NCBI GenBank assembly: GCA_963739345.1
Contig: CAVUAA010000001.1
Location: 186,001-250,000 of the forward strand
Direction of reading: 5' to 3'
Source: CAVUAA01 sp963739345
Lineage (GTDB): Bacteria; Chlamydiota; Chlamydiia; Chlamydiales; JAFEGQ01
DNA length: 64,000 bases
Shown: positions 50,013-58,913 of the stretch, one piece after another
Numbering within the stretch: position 1 is the first letter of the stretch
How the letters are laid out: the number at the start of each line of letters is the position of its first letter
Notes under the pieces: generated by a model
What the model was told of the DNA's origin: nothing
What the model saw: only the letters and a program-made list of their open reading frames with translations
The model's database searches: none
Position numbers and translations under genes: made by a program

Positions 50013-51457
50013 GAATTGGAATCGACATCGGAGGAACGCATACGGACGGGGCGCTCGTTGACGGGACTGCCGTCGTGCGCACCTGCAAGTTGCCCACCAC
50101 CGATCCGTTAGAGCTGGGAGTGCAGCAGGTGCTCCGAGAGCTAGACCCGGAAGGGAAGATCGAGCAGATCTTTGTCGGCACGACCCACGCTACCAATGCA
50201 CTTCTGCAGGCGAAAGGGCTGCTGCGCGTCGGCGTCATTCGGATCGCTGGACAGAGGCCGCAGCTGCCCGCCGGCTACGGCTGGCTTGCGCCCTTGCGCG
50301 ACGCCACCATTGCCGGTTGCGAGACGATTGGTGGCGGCCTGAATTGTGATGGAGGTCCGATCACACCCTTTTCTCTCGACGAAGCGCGTGCAGCGATCGA
50401 CCGCCTGTGCGCGGCCGGCGCCGAAGCGTTTGCGATCACCGGTGTTTTCTCGCCGGTCTCACCTGAGCAGGAAGAGGAGGTGGCAGCCCTTCTCGATTTG
50501 CCCTACACCCTCAGCCACCAGCTGGGCGGTGTCGGCTTTCTCGAGCGGGAAAACGCCGCCATCCTCAACAGCGCCCTCAAGCGGGTGATTGCCGACGGCT
50601 TCGCCAAGCTCCCATCGTCGGTGATGATGACGCAAAACAACGGCACCATCATCTCACTCGAGCGGGCGTGCGAATTTCCCATCCTCACCCTCTCCGCCGG
50701 CCCCACCAACTCCTTTGTTGGCGGCGCCCGCCTCGCTGGACTCGATGATGCAATCATCGTCGACATCGGCGGCACCTCCACTGATGTTGGCGTCGTTCTG
50801 AATGGGTTTGCCCGCCGCTCGATCAACCAATCGCAGATTGGCGGCGTGCCGCTCAACTTCCCCATGCCCGATGTGCAGAGCGTTGCGATCGGAGGGGGGA
50901 GCTACATCGCACCCACCGGCCAAATTGGCCCGTTGAGTTGTGCTCGGCGTCTCAAAGAGGAGGCACTCAGCTTCGGCGGCAGCCGACTCACCCTCACCGA
51001 TGTCGCGCTAGCTCTCGACTTGTGCACCCTACCAGGCGCAGCGGCCATCGACCTCGATCTCGATGGCGAGGCGATCATCGATGGAATGCTTGCCCGCATC
51101 GAAGCCCTCATCCAGAAAGCGCGTGCTGGCCGGCCCGATCTTCCCGTCGTCGTCGTGGGCGGCGGCTCCCTCCTCCTCCCCCCAGGTCCCCACCTCATCC
51201 CGGCGTACGCCAGTGCTGCCAACGCCATTGGCGCCACCATGGCTGAGATCTCTGGCACCGTCGACACCGTCGTCTCCCTCGAGACCGACCGCGCCCAAAC
51301 CCTCTCTGCTCTCGACCAGCAGACGTGCCAGAAAGCGATCCAAGCGGGCGCCGACCCCACCACCGTCCGCATCGTCTCTCGGGAGATCATCCCCTACCAC
51401 TACATGCCAGGCGGCCTTGCCCGCGTCATCACTCTCGCCGCCGGCACCCCACTTTAG
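50009..51457 (+). CDS. Hydantoinase/oxoprolinase HyuA-type protein
   Basis: A 482-residue actin-like-fold ATPase of the hydantoinase A family, which opens hydantoin or 5-oxoproline rings at the cost of ATP. The phosphate-binding loops are IGIDIGGTHTDGAL (3-16) and IIVDIGGTSTDVGVVL (about 248-263). Middle motifs include GTTHATNALLQ and GGGSYIAPTGQIG. It lacks the long C-terminal part of oxoprolinases, as expected for the short HyuA form that works with DUF917. Last gene of the operon. Confidence 0.87.
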   Translation: MRIGIDIGGTHTDGALVDGTAVVRTCKLPTTDPLELGVQQVLRELDPEGKIEQIFVGTTHATNALLQAKGLLRVGVIRIAGQRPQLPAGYGWLAPLRDATIAGCETIGGGLNCDGGPITPFSLDEARAAIDRLCAAGAEAFAITGVFSPVSPEQEEEVAALLDLPYTLSHQLGGVGFLERENAAILNSALKRVIADGFAKLPSSVMMTQNNGTIISLERACEFPILTLSAGPTNSFVGGARLAGLDDAIIVDIGGTSTDVGVVLNGFARRSINQSQIGGVPLNFPMPDVQSVAIGGGSYIAPTGQIGPLSCARRLKEEALSFGGSRLTLTDVALALDLCTLPGAAAIDLDLDGEAIIDGMLARIEALIQKARAGRPDLPVVVVGGGSLLLPPGPHLIPAYASAANAIGATMAEISGTVDTVVSLETDRAQTLSALDQQTCQKAIQAGADPTTVRIVSREIIPYHYMPGGLARVITLAAGTPL

Positions 51458-51813
51458 ATGCAGTCGAGCTGGCGACGGGTGGCGTGGGTGGTGCAGGCGA
51501 TGATGAAGACCCAGAGGGCTGCGAGGCTCAACCAGAAGGGGAGGTAGCCGGTCTGGCCAATGATGGAGGCGCGCATGATCTCCATGACGTAGGAGAGGGG
51601 GTCGAGGAGAAGGAGGTAGCCGATGGCAGGGGAGATTTTGTAGTAGGTGATCCAGGGAGTGAAGTAGCAGCCGAGAAGGAAGAGGGGGTTGATGAAGCGG
51701 AAGTAGAGACGGGTGACGTCGCGGAGGTTGGGAAGGACGGTTAGGAAAATGAGATAGAAGTAGGGGAGGAGGTGGGCTGTGTAGTTGGTGGGATGGGAAA
51801 AGCCCGACAACAC
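51454..51813 (-). pseudogene. C-terminal remnant of an ABC-2-type transporter permease
   Basis: About 115 residues matching the end of an ABC-2 polysaccharide/drug exporter permease: RFINPLFLLGCYFTPW, LLLLDPLSYVMEIMRASIIG, and a final helix ending ATRRQLDCI. The N-terminal four helices are missing, and upstream DNA turns into the promoter of the porin gene. No ATPase partner is adjacent. It meets the hydantoinase gene tail to tail with 4 nt of overlap. Confidence 0.75.
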
Positions 51814-51836
51814 ACCGGCTGCTTATAAAAATAAGT

Positions 51837-51865
51837 TTGACTCAAAGTAATTACCTGCGTATAGA
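51837..51865 (+). promoter_or_regulatory. Housekeeping-type promoter of the porin at 51915
   Basis: -35 TTGACT (51837-51842), 17-nt spacer, -10 TATAGA (51860-51865). The transcript would start near 51872 and carry GGAGG at 51906 just before the ATG at 51915. Confidence 0.7.
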
Positions 51866-51914
51866 GGGGAAAAGTGCCTCGCTATAAGGGGCGTAGACTC
51901 AGATGGAGGATATT

Positions 51915-52934
51915 ATGTCTATTCGAATTCAACGTCTGGCAGGGGTAGCGGCCGCAGTAGCCCTCCTCCTATCAGGTCAATTGCTGGCTGCTCAATCGAC
52001 TTGCTGTATGGCGCCCACGGGGCCGTGCTTCGACTCATGTTCTAGTATATGTGGAGGTTGGGAGATTGGGGCGCACGCCCTCTATCAGACGCCGACCAAC
52101 TGCCGTTTTACTTACGCAGTTTCCAACGCGATTACTGGTGAAGGGATCAACTCTCGTAATGGAGTTGCTCACGACTTGACCTACAGTGCTGACTGGGGCT
52201 ACCGAATTTTTGGTAGGTATCTTAAAGATTGCTCCTTCCTAGGTTTGAGTTACCAGTGGATTGACTCGAGCTCTACAGACTCAGTCGTAGGGACCAATGT
52301 CTATGTGTGGGGGTTAGGAAGGAATCAAGATATGCTTTCAAAAGCAAGCAGTCACTCCAAGTTTAAGTATCAAAATGTCGATGTTCGATGGGGACACTAT
52401 TTGCACCGCTCGTGTGCTGGCAGCTTTTACTACTTTGGCAACGTTCGGTGGATTGACTATAGTCTCTCACGTGAGCTCAATCTGGTTAATTTTGTTACAG
52501 GACAGACCGGTCTTTCTCGTGAAAACGGCAAGCTACAAGGGGCAGCTATTGGCGCCGGCGTCGGCGCGGAGAGAGATCTCTGGTGCAATATCGGCATTTT
52601 TGGTGAAGGCAATGTGTTGGGCGTCATTGCTGATCAGTCGCTGAACGTAGTGGCCAAGGACAACAACTCCGACCTCACAAGTTTTCTCTCTTATCCATCT
52701 AATTTATACATCAGTCCAGAGGCAGTTCTTCGGATTGGCCTTAATTATGAATGGGCGTGTGACTGCCTCCGTGTTGTCTTTGAGACTGGCTATGAGATCG
52801 ACTACCTCTGGAATGCCCTTGCTTCGCCGGAGCTTCTGAATACCGGGATGGTAGGATTTGATCCCACATTTGGTACCCATTGCATCAGTGTAGGGTTTTC
52901 GGGCCTCTTCTTCGGAGGAAAGCTCCTCTTCTAG
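51915..52934 (+). CDS. Porin-like outer membrane protein (Lpg1974/MOMP-like), tandem copy 1
   Basis: A 339-residue secreted protein: signal peptide to about AQS (VAAAVALLLSGQLLAA), cysteine pairs (STCCMAP, CFDSCSSICGG), then a barrel-like body. It shares with the gene at 53260 the pieces WEIGAHALYQTP, SADWGYRIFGRYLK, YQNVDVRWG and the ending VGFSGLFFGGKLLF with terminal Phe. Probably a major porin. The start at 51915 follows GGAGGA; the upstream ATG at 51903 would place that site inside the gene. Confidence 0.87.
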   Translation: MSIRIQRLAGVAAAVALLLSGQLLAAQSTCCMAPTGPCFDSCSSICGGWEIGAHALYQTPTNCRFTYAVSNAITGEGINSRNGVAHDLTYSADWGYRIFGRYLKDCSFLGLSYQWIDSSSTDSVVGTNVYVWGLGRNQDMLSKASSHSKFKYQNVDVRWGHYLHRSCAGSFYYFGNVRWIDYSLSRELNLVNFVTGQTGLSRENGKLQGAAIGAGVGAERDLWCNIGIFGEGNVLGVIADQSLNVVAKDNNSDLTSFLSYPSNLYISPEAVLRIGLNYEWACDCLRVVFETGYEIDYLWNALASPELLNTGMVGFDPTFGTHCISVGFSGLFFGGKLLF

Positions 52935-52985
52935 AGGAATCCGATATCATAGGCTAGCCTCAAGTGATCAGAAGACTGTTCTGCC
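52935..52985 (-). pseudogene. Remnant of the 3' end of the exonuclease/phosphatase-family gene
   Basis: Read on the reverse strand, these 51 nt encode AEQSSDHLRLAYDIGFL and a stop. The intact gene at 54261 ends MAEQPSDHLSVACAAQLI. So the tail of a second copy, with its catalytic SDH, sits after the first porin just as the real gene sits after the second. The copy is cut off at the foldback element. Confidence 0.7.
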
Positions 52986-53137
52986 GTTGCTAAAATACCG
53001 ATTGTATGCCTTGCACTGGCATTCGGCCCTGGATGCGGAAGCAGACGTGCGCCCCTACTCGCCCGAGTATGTGACGCACGTCTGCCACCGCACCAGAACC
53101 AAAGCCCAGCACAATGCGTATTTCGGATTTATGCAAC
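52986..53137. mobile_element. Foldback MITE-like element, copy 2
   Basis: The same 152-bp core as at 23677-23828 (about 20 differences by manual alignment). The right end is CGGATTTATGCAAC; the left end is slightly decayed (GTTGCTAAAATACCGAT). The interior arms AGACGTGCG/CGCACGTCT flank ACTCGCCCGAGT, giving a long cruciform. It begins where the loop of the terminator hairpin would be (see 54302). A conserved open frame (YRLYALHWHSALDAEADVRP) spans it in both copies but stops early in copy 1. Confidence 0.85.
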
Positions 53138-53190
53138 ACACCCCCTACCCGAGGACTTGTATCTGTCTGAAACCTGAACGAAAAAATAAT

Positions 53191-53219
53191 TTGCATAAAA
53201 TATGCGCCGTTAATTAAAT
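53191..53219 (+). promoter_or_regulatory. Putative promoter of the porin at 53260
   Basis: -35 TTGCAT (53191-53196), 17 nt, -10 TTAAAT (53214-53219). The match is moderate. The gene start follows with GGGAGGATGCG before the ATG. Confidence 0.45.
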
Positions 53220-53259
53220 TGCCGGGGTAATCGATCGTTAGCCGAATAGGGAGGATGCG

Positions 53260-54264
53260 ATGAGTCAGCGTTTAAGGAAAATCATGAGTCTTGGAGCGGC
53301 GGTCGTGGTGTTGGCCGCAGCTCAACCTGCGGCGGCCGGACTAGGCATCGTCTGTCTTGATCTCCGTGGGGATTGGGAGGTGGGCGCTCAGGCCCTTTAC
53401 CTGACACCGATCACCTGTCGCTACACCTTTGCGATGTCCAATCCTAACCAATTCGGAACGGCCAACACGACAACCCTCTCCAATGCATACGGGGTCAAGT
53501 GCGGAGCAGATTGGGGCTTTCGCGTCTTCGGCAAGTACATCCGGCCTTGCTCGTTTTTGGGAGTCAGCTACCAGTGGGGACAGTGGAAGAATGCTAACCA
53601 GATCGATGGAACAAACATCGCCGTCTTAGGAACCCCCTTTGCTGCTAACGCCCCTGTGCGAGCGCGGGGCGATACCCGTATTGAGTATCAGAACGTCGAT
53701 GTCCGATGGGGTGGAAATCTCCACAGGACATCTGCTCTTAACCTTTATGTGTTTGGAAATGCCCGCTGGGTCGACCTGAGCTACCGACGTAGCGCCCAGT
53801 TGGTTAACCTCAATAATGGGCAGTACCAGCAGTTGACCGCAAAGAGCGAGTTACACGGCGGAGCAATCGGGATTGGTGCTGGTGCCGAGTTCCAGCTTGG
53901 TTGTGGCTTTGGTCTGTTTGGAGAATCTAACATGCTTGGGGTGATTGCGGACCGTAACCTATCGGCCCGTGCGACCGCGGCCAACAACGCGGTCGTCGTG
54001 GTTCGTTATGGTTCGGAAACGTGCATCAGTCCCGAAGCGACGTTCCGTAGTGGCCTAAATTACGAGTGGACGTGTGATTGCTTTACCCTGGTCGGAGAGG
54101 TCGGCTACGAGCTCGACTATTTGTGGGATGGCGCGTTATTCCCTCAGCTTCTGCAGAACGGCTTTGGGGTTTTGCTTCCCGGGACCACCGCCATGACTTA
54201 CGTCACGGCATGCCAAAATGTGGGTTTTTCGGGCCTCTTCTTCGGCGCTAAGCTCCTCTTTTAG
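53260..54264 (+). CDS. Porin-like outer membrane protein (Lpg1974/MOMP-like), tandem copy 2
   Basis: A 334-residue paralogue of the gene at 51915. The signal peptide (SLGAAVVVLAAAQPAAA) is followed by WEVGAQALYLTPITCRYTF, CGADWGFRVFGKYIR, IEYQNVDVRWGG and the same C-terminal VGFSGLFFGAKLLF. It keeps the Cys pair of CDCF. GGGAGG lies 5 nt before the ATG. A good terminator follows at 54302. Both porins probably come from one local duplication. Confidence 0.88.
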   Translation: MSQRLRKIMSLGAAVVVLAAAQPAAAGLGIVCLDLRGDWEVGAQALYLTPITCRYTFAMSNPNQFGTANTTTLSNAYGVKCGADWGFRVFGKYIRPCSFLGVSYQWGQWKNANQIDGTNIAVLGTPFAANAPVRARGDTRIEYQNVDVRWGGNLHRTSALNLYVFGNARWVDLSYRRSAQLVNLNNGQYQQLTAKSELHGGAIGIGAGAEFQLGCGFGLFGESNMLGVIADRNLSARATAANNAVVVVRYGSETCISPEATFRSGLNYEWTCDCFTLVGEVGYELDYLWDGALFPQLLQNGFGVLLPGTTAMTYVTACQNVGFSGLFFGAKLLF

Positions 54265-54971
54265 ATGAGCTGAGCAGCACAGGCTACGCTTAAGTGATCA
54301 GAAGGCTGTTCTGCCATTGGCAGGACAGTCTTTTCCGTTATGGGGAAGAGGGGATCGAAGGTGGTGGTGAAGTGGGAGCTATGGCAGATGTAGTCGAGCT
54401 GGCGGGGGACTCGATTGATGTTGCAGGTAGGAGCTGTGGGGGAGAGAGAGAAGTTAGCAGATTCGATGGCGTTGAGGACGGGGGTGTTAGGCTCAGCATT
54501 GAGGTCGCCGACAATGAGCCAGGGGCGGTCGTGCTGGGCGATGTAGTTGAGAAGCTGAGTGATTTGGCGGAGGCCGATTTGGGTTTCGGGCTGTGTACTG
54601 GGCGCATCCCATTTCAGGTGGGTGTTGGCAAGGGAGAAGGTGTCGAAGTGGAAGATTTGAGCGACGTGCCCTTTGTCGTGGTCGTCGTAAAAGAGGGTGA
54701 GTTCGTGCTGGAGAGGGAGGGTGAAAAAGGTGGCGCAGCCGTCGGGCTTGGGGTCTCCCTTCTTCGAAAATATTCCGCTCATATTTAGCGCTTCAGAAAA
54801 CACCTGGTAGCGACGGGGCTCCATCTCCTGGAGGCAGATAATATCGGCTTGTAAGGAGTTGATGTGGGCGAGGAGGAGATCGTCGCGGTGGTGCCAGTCG
54901 ATGGGGGAGTCGCGGTACCAGTCGGGGTTGCGGTAGGCGTCGGCGAGGACGTTATACGAAACTATCCGCAT
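54261..54971 (-). CDS. Endonuclease/exonuclease/phosphatase-family hydrolase
   Basis: A 236-residue metal-dependent hydrolase of the EEP fold, closest in style to CCR4/nocturnin-type exonucleases. The start MRIVSYNVLADAYR, the catalytic IICLQEMEP (Glu49), ANTHLKWD, IVGDLNAEPN and the C-terminal QPSDHLSV (Asp, His) are all present. The last 45 nt run through the terminator hairpin of the porin gene on the other strand. No signal peptide. Overlaps the FAD protein gene by 10 nt. Confidence 0.87.
   Translation of the reverse strand: MRIVSYNVLADAYRNPDWYRDSPIDWHHRDDLLLAHINSLQADIICLQEMEPRRYQVFSEALNMSGIFSKKGDPKPDGCATFFTLPLQHELTLFYDDHDKGHVAQIFHFDTFSLANTHLKWDAPSTQPETQIGLRQITQLLNYIAQHDRPWLIVGDLNAEPNTPVLNAIESANFSLSPTAPTCNINRVPRQLDYICHSSHFTTTFDPLFPITEKTVLPMAEQPSDHLSVACAAQLI
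54302..54334 (+). terminator. Terminator of the porin at 53260
   Basis: A 14-bp stem (AAGGCTGTTCTGCC / GGCAGGACAGTCTT, with two G-T pairs) with a 3-nt loop, leading into TTTT. It starts 38 nt after the stop codon. The left arm is also present after the first porin (to 52985), where the foldback element replaces the loop and right arm. Confidence 0.8.
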
Positions 54972-56296
54972 AGGACTTTCTCTTCTAGGGAGGGAAAACG
55001 GTCTTGGGCGTGGTACTTTGCGCGCAGAGCATCGTAGCGGGGGCGGTCGTAGAGGGTCCAGAACTCCTCTGGTGTGTAGTAGGAGTGGCTGTAGAGCCCT
55101 TTGGTGCCGCCAAGTTCATGCAGTTTTTGTTCGAGGTGACGGGTAGCTTCACCGGCATCGCCCATGAGGGAGGTGCCGTAGGTGCCTATGTTGATGCCAA
55201 TGTGGGAGGTGGAGGTGTAGGGGCCGTAGGCGAGGAACTGGTCGCGCTCTGCGTGACGGAGAGGACAGAGCCAGAGGGGCCAGGGGGCGTGGTGTTCATC
55301 GATATAGTCGATAAACGCCTCAGCGTTTTCGGGGGGGAGGACCGAGTCTTGGATGAGGAAGGAGCGTTTGACTAGGTCGCCGGGCATGGAGTGGAGGCCG
55401 CGGTAGAGCTTTTGGGAGCCGAGGAGGGGGCCGAGGAGGGCGCGGAAGATGGGGTCCGGATGGCGGTGCTTGAGTTCTGGAAGGAGGGCGGCTAGTTTCT
55501 CAGAGGAAATCTCCCGCTTGCAAAGGAAGCTCCAGAGGATGGAGGGGGTGAGGAGGTAGCGGCCCATCCAGAAGGCGCCCCGGTCGAAGCGGAAGAGATA
55601 GTCGGCAAGCGTCATGCTCGCCTCGCCCACCTTGATCTGCTGGTAGAACCAAGGGGACCAGAAGCGTTGGCGGAGAAGGGGGCCGCGAGGCTCATCTGCG
55701 AGGTCGCCGTGGACCAGGAGGTAGTCGCCGACTCCACGAGCCATCCCATCTTGATAGGTGGCCGGCTCCCAGGCAAGCTTGTTGCTGACGACTGTGTGGA
55801 GGTGGACGTAGGGTTTCGCCGGCATCACACGGATGCAAAAACGGGTGGCGATCCCAAGCGTCCCGTAGGAGCCGGGAAGAGCATCGAACAGATCAGAGTT
55901 TTCTTCCCTAGAGCAGCGAACTAACTCTCCATTTCCCAGCACCACTTCGCACCACTCGATCGTGTCGTTGAACTGGCCAAACTGGTGTGACGAGCTCTCA
56001 ATGCCCACCCCCATCGCCGCACCGCCCACCGTGATCCCCCGAAACTCCGGAACCACTTGAGGGACCACTCCCTTTTCAATCGCAGCTTCCACCATGTTCT
56101 CCATGGTGACGAGCGGCTCGCAGATGATGTGAGTGTCGGTCGCCTCGAGCACCTGATTGAAGTCGGAGACATCGATCAGCGTGCACCCTGCCTTATAGGT
56201 AGGATCGCGGGTGACGTTGGACCGTTTCACGTCTCGCTTGAGGGCGAGGCGCCCCTTTGCGGCACGCACTTGAGCTTGGAGCCTTTCAATTTTCAT
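54962..56296 (-). CDS. FAD-dependent oxidoreductase, delta24-sterol reductase (DHCR24/DWF1)-like
   Basis: A 444-residue flavoprotein with an FAD-binding PCMH-type domain (CEPLVTMENMVEAAIEKGVV, then FRGITVGGAAMGVGIESSSHQFG) and LPGSYGTLGIATRF. The C-terminal half (QKLYRGLHSMPGDLVKRSF, WPLWLCPLR) resembles DHCR24/Diminuto proteins that reduce the sterol side chain. Sterol reductases are reported in some amoeba-infecting bacteria such as Waddlia. Bacteria here would act on host sterols; the substrate is inference. No membrane anchor is obvious. Confidence 0.8.
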   Translation of the reverse strand: MKIERLQAQVRAAKGRLALKRDVKRSNVTRDPTYKAGCTLIDVSDFNQVLEATDTHIICEPLVTMENMVEAAIEKGVVPQVVPEFRGITVGGAAMGVGIESSSHQFGQFNDTIEWCEVVLGNGELVRCSREENSDLFDALPGSYGTLGIATRFCIRVMPAKPYVHLHTVVSNKLAWEPATYQDGMARGVGDYLLVHGDLADEPRGPLLRQRFWSPWFYQQIKVGEASMTLADYLFRFDRGAFWMGRYLLTPSILWSFLCKREISSEKLAALLPELKHRHPDPIFRALLGPLLGSQKLYRGLHSMPGDLVKRSFLIQDSVLPPENAEAFIDYIDEHHAPWPLWLCPLRHAERDQFLAYGPYTSTSHIGINIGTYGTSLMGDAGEATRHLEQKLHELGGTKGLYSHSYYTPEEFWTLYDRPRYDALRAKYHAQDRFPSLEEKVLCG

Positions 56297-56426
56297 CTTG
56301 CTACGTTCTTAGCAGAATCGGGGTTGAGGGGGAAGGGATGGTTTTTAGTGCCTAGCAATCAGAGACTTAAAACTGTAATTGCTCAATTAATTACTATAGT
56401 TCAATAATAAGGGTGGGAGGTGGCCG

Positions 56427-58397
56427 ATGATTACTCGGGAGCCGAATACTCTAGCTGAAGCAATGGAGGCGCTCGAGGGCGTCACCGATCTGGAATCGTG
56501 GGAAGACTTCGAGGCGCTCTATGCGCACAAGGGGTTGGTCTTGCCTTGGCTCCAGGAGCAGGAGCCAGCACATGCGATTGCGACGGTGCGGAAGATCTTC
56601 CGCATTGTTCTCGACCATCTCCACTATCTCGATCGGAAGGCGGTTGATGAGGAGGAACGGGTCCGCCTCTTCAAGGGGATGAAGGGGATGATGTTGACCG
56701 TGGGAGAGGCGGCGCATCGGCTCGACCGTCTCGCCGCCCTTCTCTATGGCTTGCCCGACAAGGTGGTGACCGATCTGCGTGAGTTTCACGAGCTGGAGCG
56801 GTTCTACCGCTCGAAGGTGATGGGGGCAGAGGAGGAGAGTGAGGAGCTGCCGACAGAGCTCGCCTCTCTTGAGCAGTTGCAAAGAGATGAAGATTATGAG
56901 CTTTTCCACATCAAGCATGAGAATGGTCAGACGTTTGTCTCTGGTGAGCTCGATCAAAATGTGAAGCTCGCTTCCGACTTTGGGGTGCTGCGGCAGGAGT
57001 GGGTGGCTGACGACCCGCTGATTGGTGTGCGTGAGTGGCACGACCGGCGGCAGCAGGAGACGGCTAAGCAGATGCTTAGGATGACGCGTGGCTTGCGCTC
57101 GGAGTTCTACAAGAACATGCCGGAGGAGGCTCCGGTGGTGCACAAGGCGATAATGGCGCTGGTGTTGGCAGCTGACCCACACAATCTGTTGGTGCACGGT
57201 CCGTTCAAGGCGTGCTACGAGTACTTCGATGACTGCATTGAGTACATTGGTCAGGCGGTAGATCAGCTTTCGGGAGAAGGTGTGGCGGGTGAGCTGATTT
57301 CGCGCCTCTGCTTTGGTCTCTATGCGCACACGGCAGCTGATCAGGAAATGATTGAGATCATCGAAAAACTGTTGCGACGTGAGGGGAGAAAGGGGGGCGC
57401 GAAGACATTTGCGCAACACATTCGCGCTGACTACGAGGCGTTCGTGCGCGCTCTTGGGCGTCACCCCAACGGGCCGCTCTTTAAAGATCTCGACCTGTTG
57501 ATCGAAGATGCGTTCACACCATGGGATCCCCTCCGGCTTGAGAACCTCCCCGCCAAGCTATTTGGCTTGCGCGAAGAGGAGTGGTCAGCTGACGTACTCA
57601 GACTCCCCTCGCCCACCCCGCAGGAGTTCATCCACGAGGCTAAGGTTTCGGAGGAGTACAGAACCTTCCTCCGCTCCACCGACAATAAGCATCTGCTGAT
57701 CAATCTTCAGGACCGCAACAGTTGGAAAGAGGGCGCGCGCGCCGAGACTCTTGAGCACCTGCAGAAGGAGCGCGATTTTGCCAACCAGCTCACCGTCATC
57801 ACCCTTGGTGTGCATGGCGATTTCTATCTGCAAAAGGGCGCCTACAGGACCATGGGGAACGCCGAGCAGTTTCTCACCCACTTCCTCGAGCATCTTGAGA
57901 GTCCTCACCTCGGCTACTTCTTTCCCCCCGCGGTCAAGGGAAAGCTGTTCCAAAACGGTGCGCACAACATCCTCGAAACCGTCCACCGCCTCTTCTTTGA
58001 CCGGAAGGGACAGCTCTCGCGCAAAGAGAGACTCCACTTCATCGAACTCACCCACCTCTTTCTCATCCTCAGAGTGATGGGGGAGACCCATCCTGCTTAC
58101 ATTGCGATCGTGGACAAGGATGGCATCGATGCGAGCATGTCGCTCACAGCCCTCCTAGATGCAGGGCTTAAGATTCTCCACGAGCAGAAGTACTCGAAGA
58201 TTGACGAGCGTCATCTGTGGCAGATTCTCTTCATCCCCGCCTTGCTCAACCGAGAGCGGCCGATGAAGACAGCGTACATGCGTCGTCTCATCGACACGCT
58301 AGAATTCCTCGAGACCCGCGTCGAGCAGCGGCTGGCCGCCGGCCAGCGCCACCTCCTCCACGAGGAGCTGGGCCACCTCATGAACGTGAAGCGCTAA
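56427..58397 (+). CDS. 656-residue hypothetical protein, source of nearby fragments
   Basis: A large, soluble, helical and acidic protein with no recognised motif. It begins MITREPNTLAEAMEALEGVT after GGGTGGGAGG. No signal peptide or membrane helix. A 5'-truncated copy of its residues from about 345 to the end is at 60239-61184, and its last codons recur at 61955-62000. Conservation in the copies is high, especially LHFIELTHLFLILRVMGETH and the C-terminal HEELGHLMNVKR. Function unknown. Confidence 0.78.
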   Translation: MITREPNTLAEAMEALEGVTDLESWEDFEALYAHKGLVLPWLQEQEPAHAIATVRKIFRIVLDHLHYLDRKAVDEEERVRLFKGMKGMMLTVGEAAHRLDRLAALLYGLPDKVVTDLREFHELERFYRSKVMGAEEESEELPTELASLEQLQRDEDYELFHIKHENGQTFVSGELDQNVKLASDFGVLRQEWVADDPLIGVREWHDRRQQETAKQMLRMTRGLRSEFYKNMPEEAPVVHKAIMALVLAADPHNLLVHGPFKACYEYFDDCIEYIGQAVDQLSGEGVAGELISRLCFGLYAHTAADQEMIEIIEKLLRREGRKGGAKTFAQHIRADYEAFVRALGRHPNGPLFKDLDLLIEDAFTPWDPLRLENLPAKLFGLREEEWSADVLRLPSPTPQEFIHEAKVSEEYRTFLRSTDNKHLLINLQDRNSWKEGARAETLEHLQKERDFANQLTVITLGVHGDFYLQKGAYRTMGNAEQFLTHFLEHLESPHLGYFFPPAVKGKLFQNGAHNILETVHRLFFDRKGQLSRKERLHFIELTHLFLILRVMGETHPAYIAIVDKDGIDASMSLTALLDAGLKILHEQKYSKIDERHLWQILFIPALLNRERPMKTAYMRRLIDTLEFLETRVEQRLAAGQRHLLHEELGHLMNVKR

Positions 58398-58414
58398 TCA
58401 GCCCTGATCTCCTT

Positions 58415-58476
58415 CCGAGTTGTCATGTTTTCATGTCTGACACGTTTGTGTCAGACATGAAAACATGACAACTCGG
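58415..58476. repeat. 62-bp palindrome with 29-bp perfect arms, copy 1
   Basis: The left arm starts CCGAGTTGTCATGTTTTCAT and continues to GACAC; the loop is GTTT; the right arm is the exact complement. It begins 18 nt after the stop codon of the 656-residue gene. The same element lies at 62016-62077 with the loop in the opposite orientation. It could terminate transcription, but no T-tract follows. Confidence 0.9.
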
Positions 58477-58584
58477 AGCGGAAGATCTCTCTGAGGATGT
58501 GCCACCGCACGACCGACCTTCTTCTGGATAGACTAAAAAACACAGGGTCGAGCACATTGTGACCGGTAACCGGGAGGTATCATC

Positions 58585-58788
58585 ATGATGACTTGGCGAA
58601 TGTTTGGAATTGTTGCGTGTCTGTGCGTGGCATCTGTCTCACTCTCTGCCCAGGAGGACACGGAAAACGGTGATGCAGAGGTAGAGACACAGGCAGAGGT
58701 AGAAGATAGCGGAGATCGAAGTTTAGTCGACAGCTACAACGAGGGCATGGAAATCTATTTTCGGGATGGTGGCATGGAGGGTCGTTAG
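58585..58788 (+). CDS. Small secreted acidic protein
   Basis: A 67-residue protein with a clear signal peptide (MMTWRMFGIVACLCVASVSLSA) followed by a very acidic mature part (QEDTENGDAEVETQAEVED). GGGAGG lies upstream of the paired ATG codons. Mature length would be about 45 residues. I do not recognise it. Confidence 0.55.
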   Translation: MMTWRMFGIVACLCVASVSLSAQEDTENGDAEVETQAEVEDSGDRSLVDSYNEGMEIYFRDGGMEGR

Positions 58789-58913
58789 GCCAAAAACAGC
58801 CCGATAGGCTACTCTGTTACGAACTACTTTCCCGACTAGCCGACCATGGGTGATCGCCGGTAAGTTTGCGAACGCCAGTGATGACGGGGTTAGCTTTCTC
58901 AGAAGAAGAGGCT

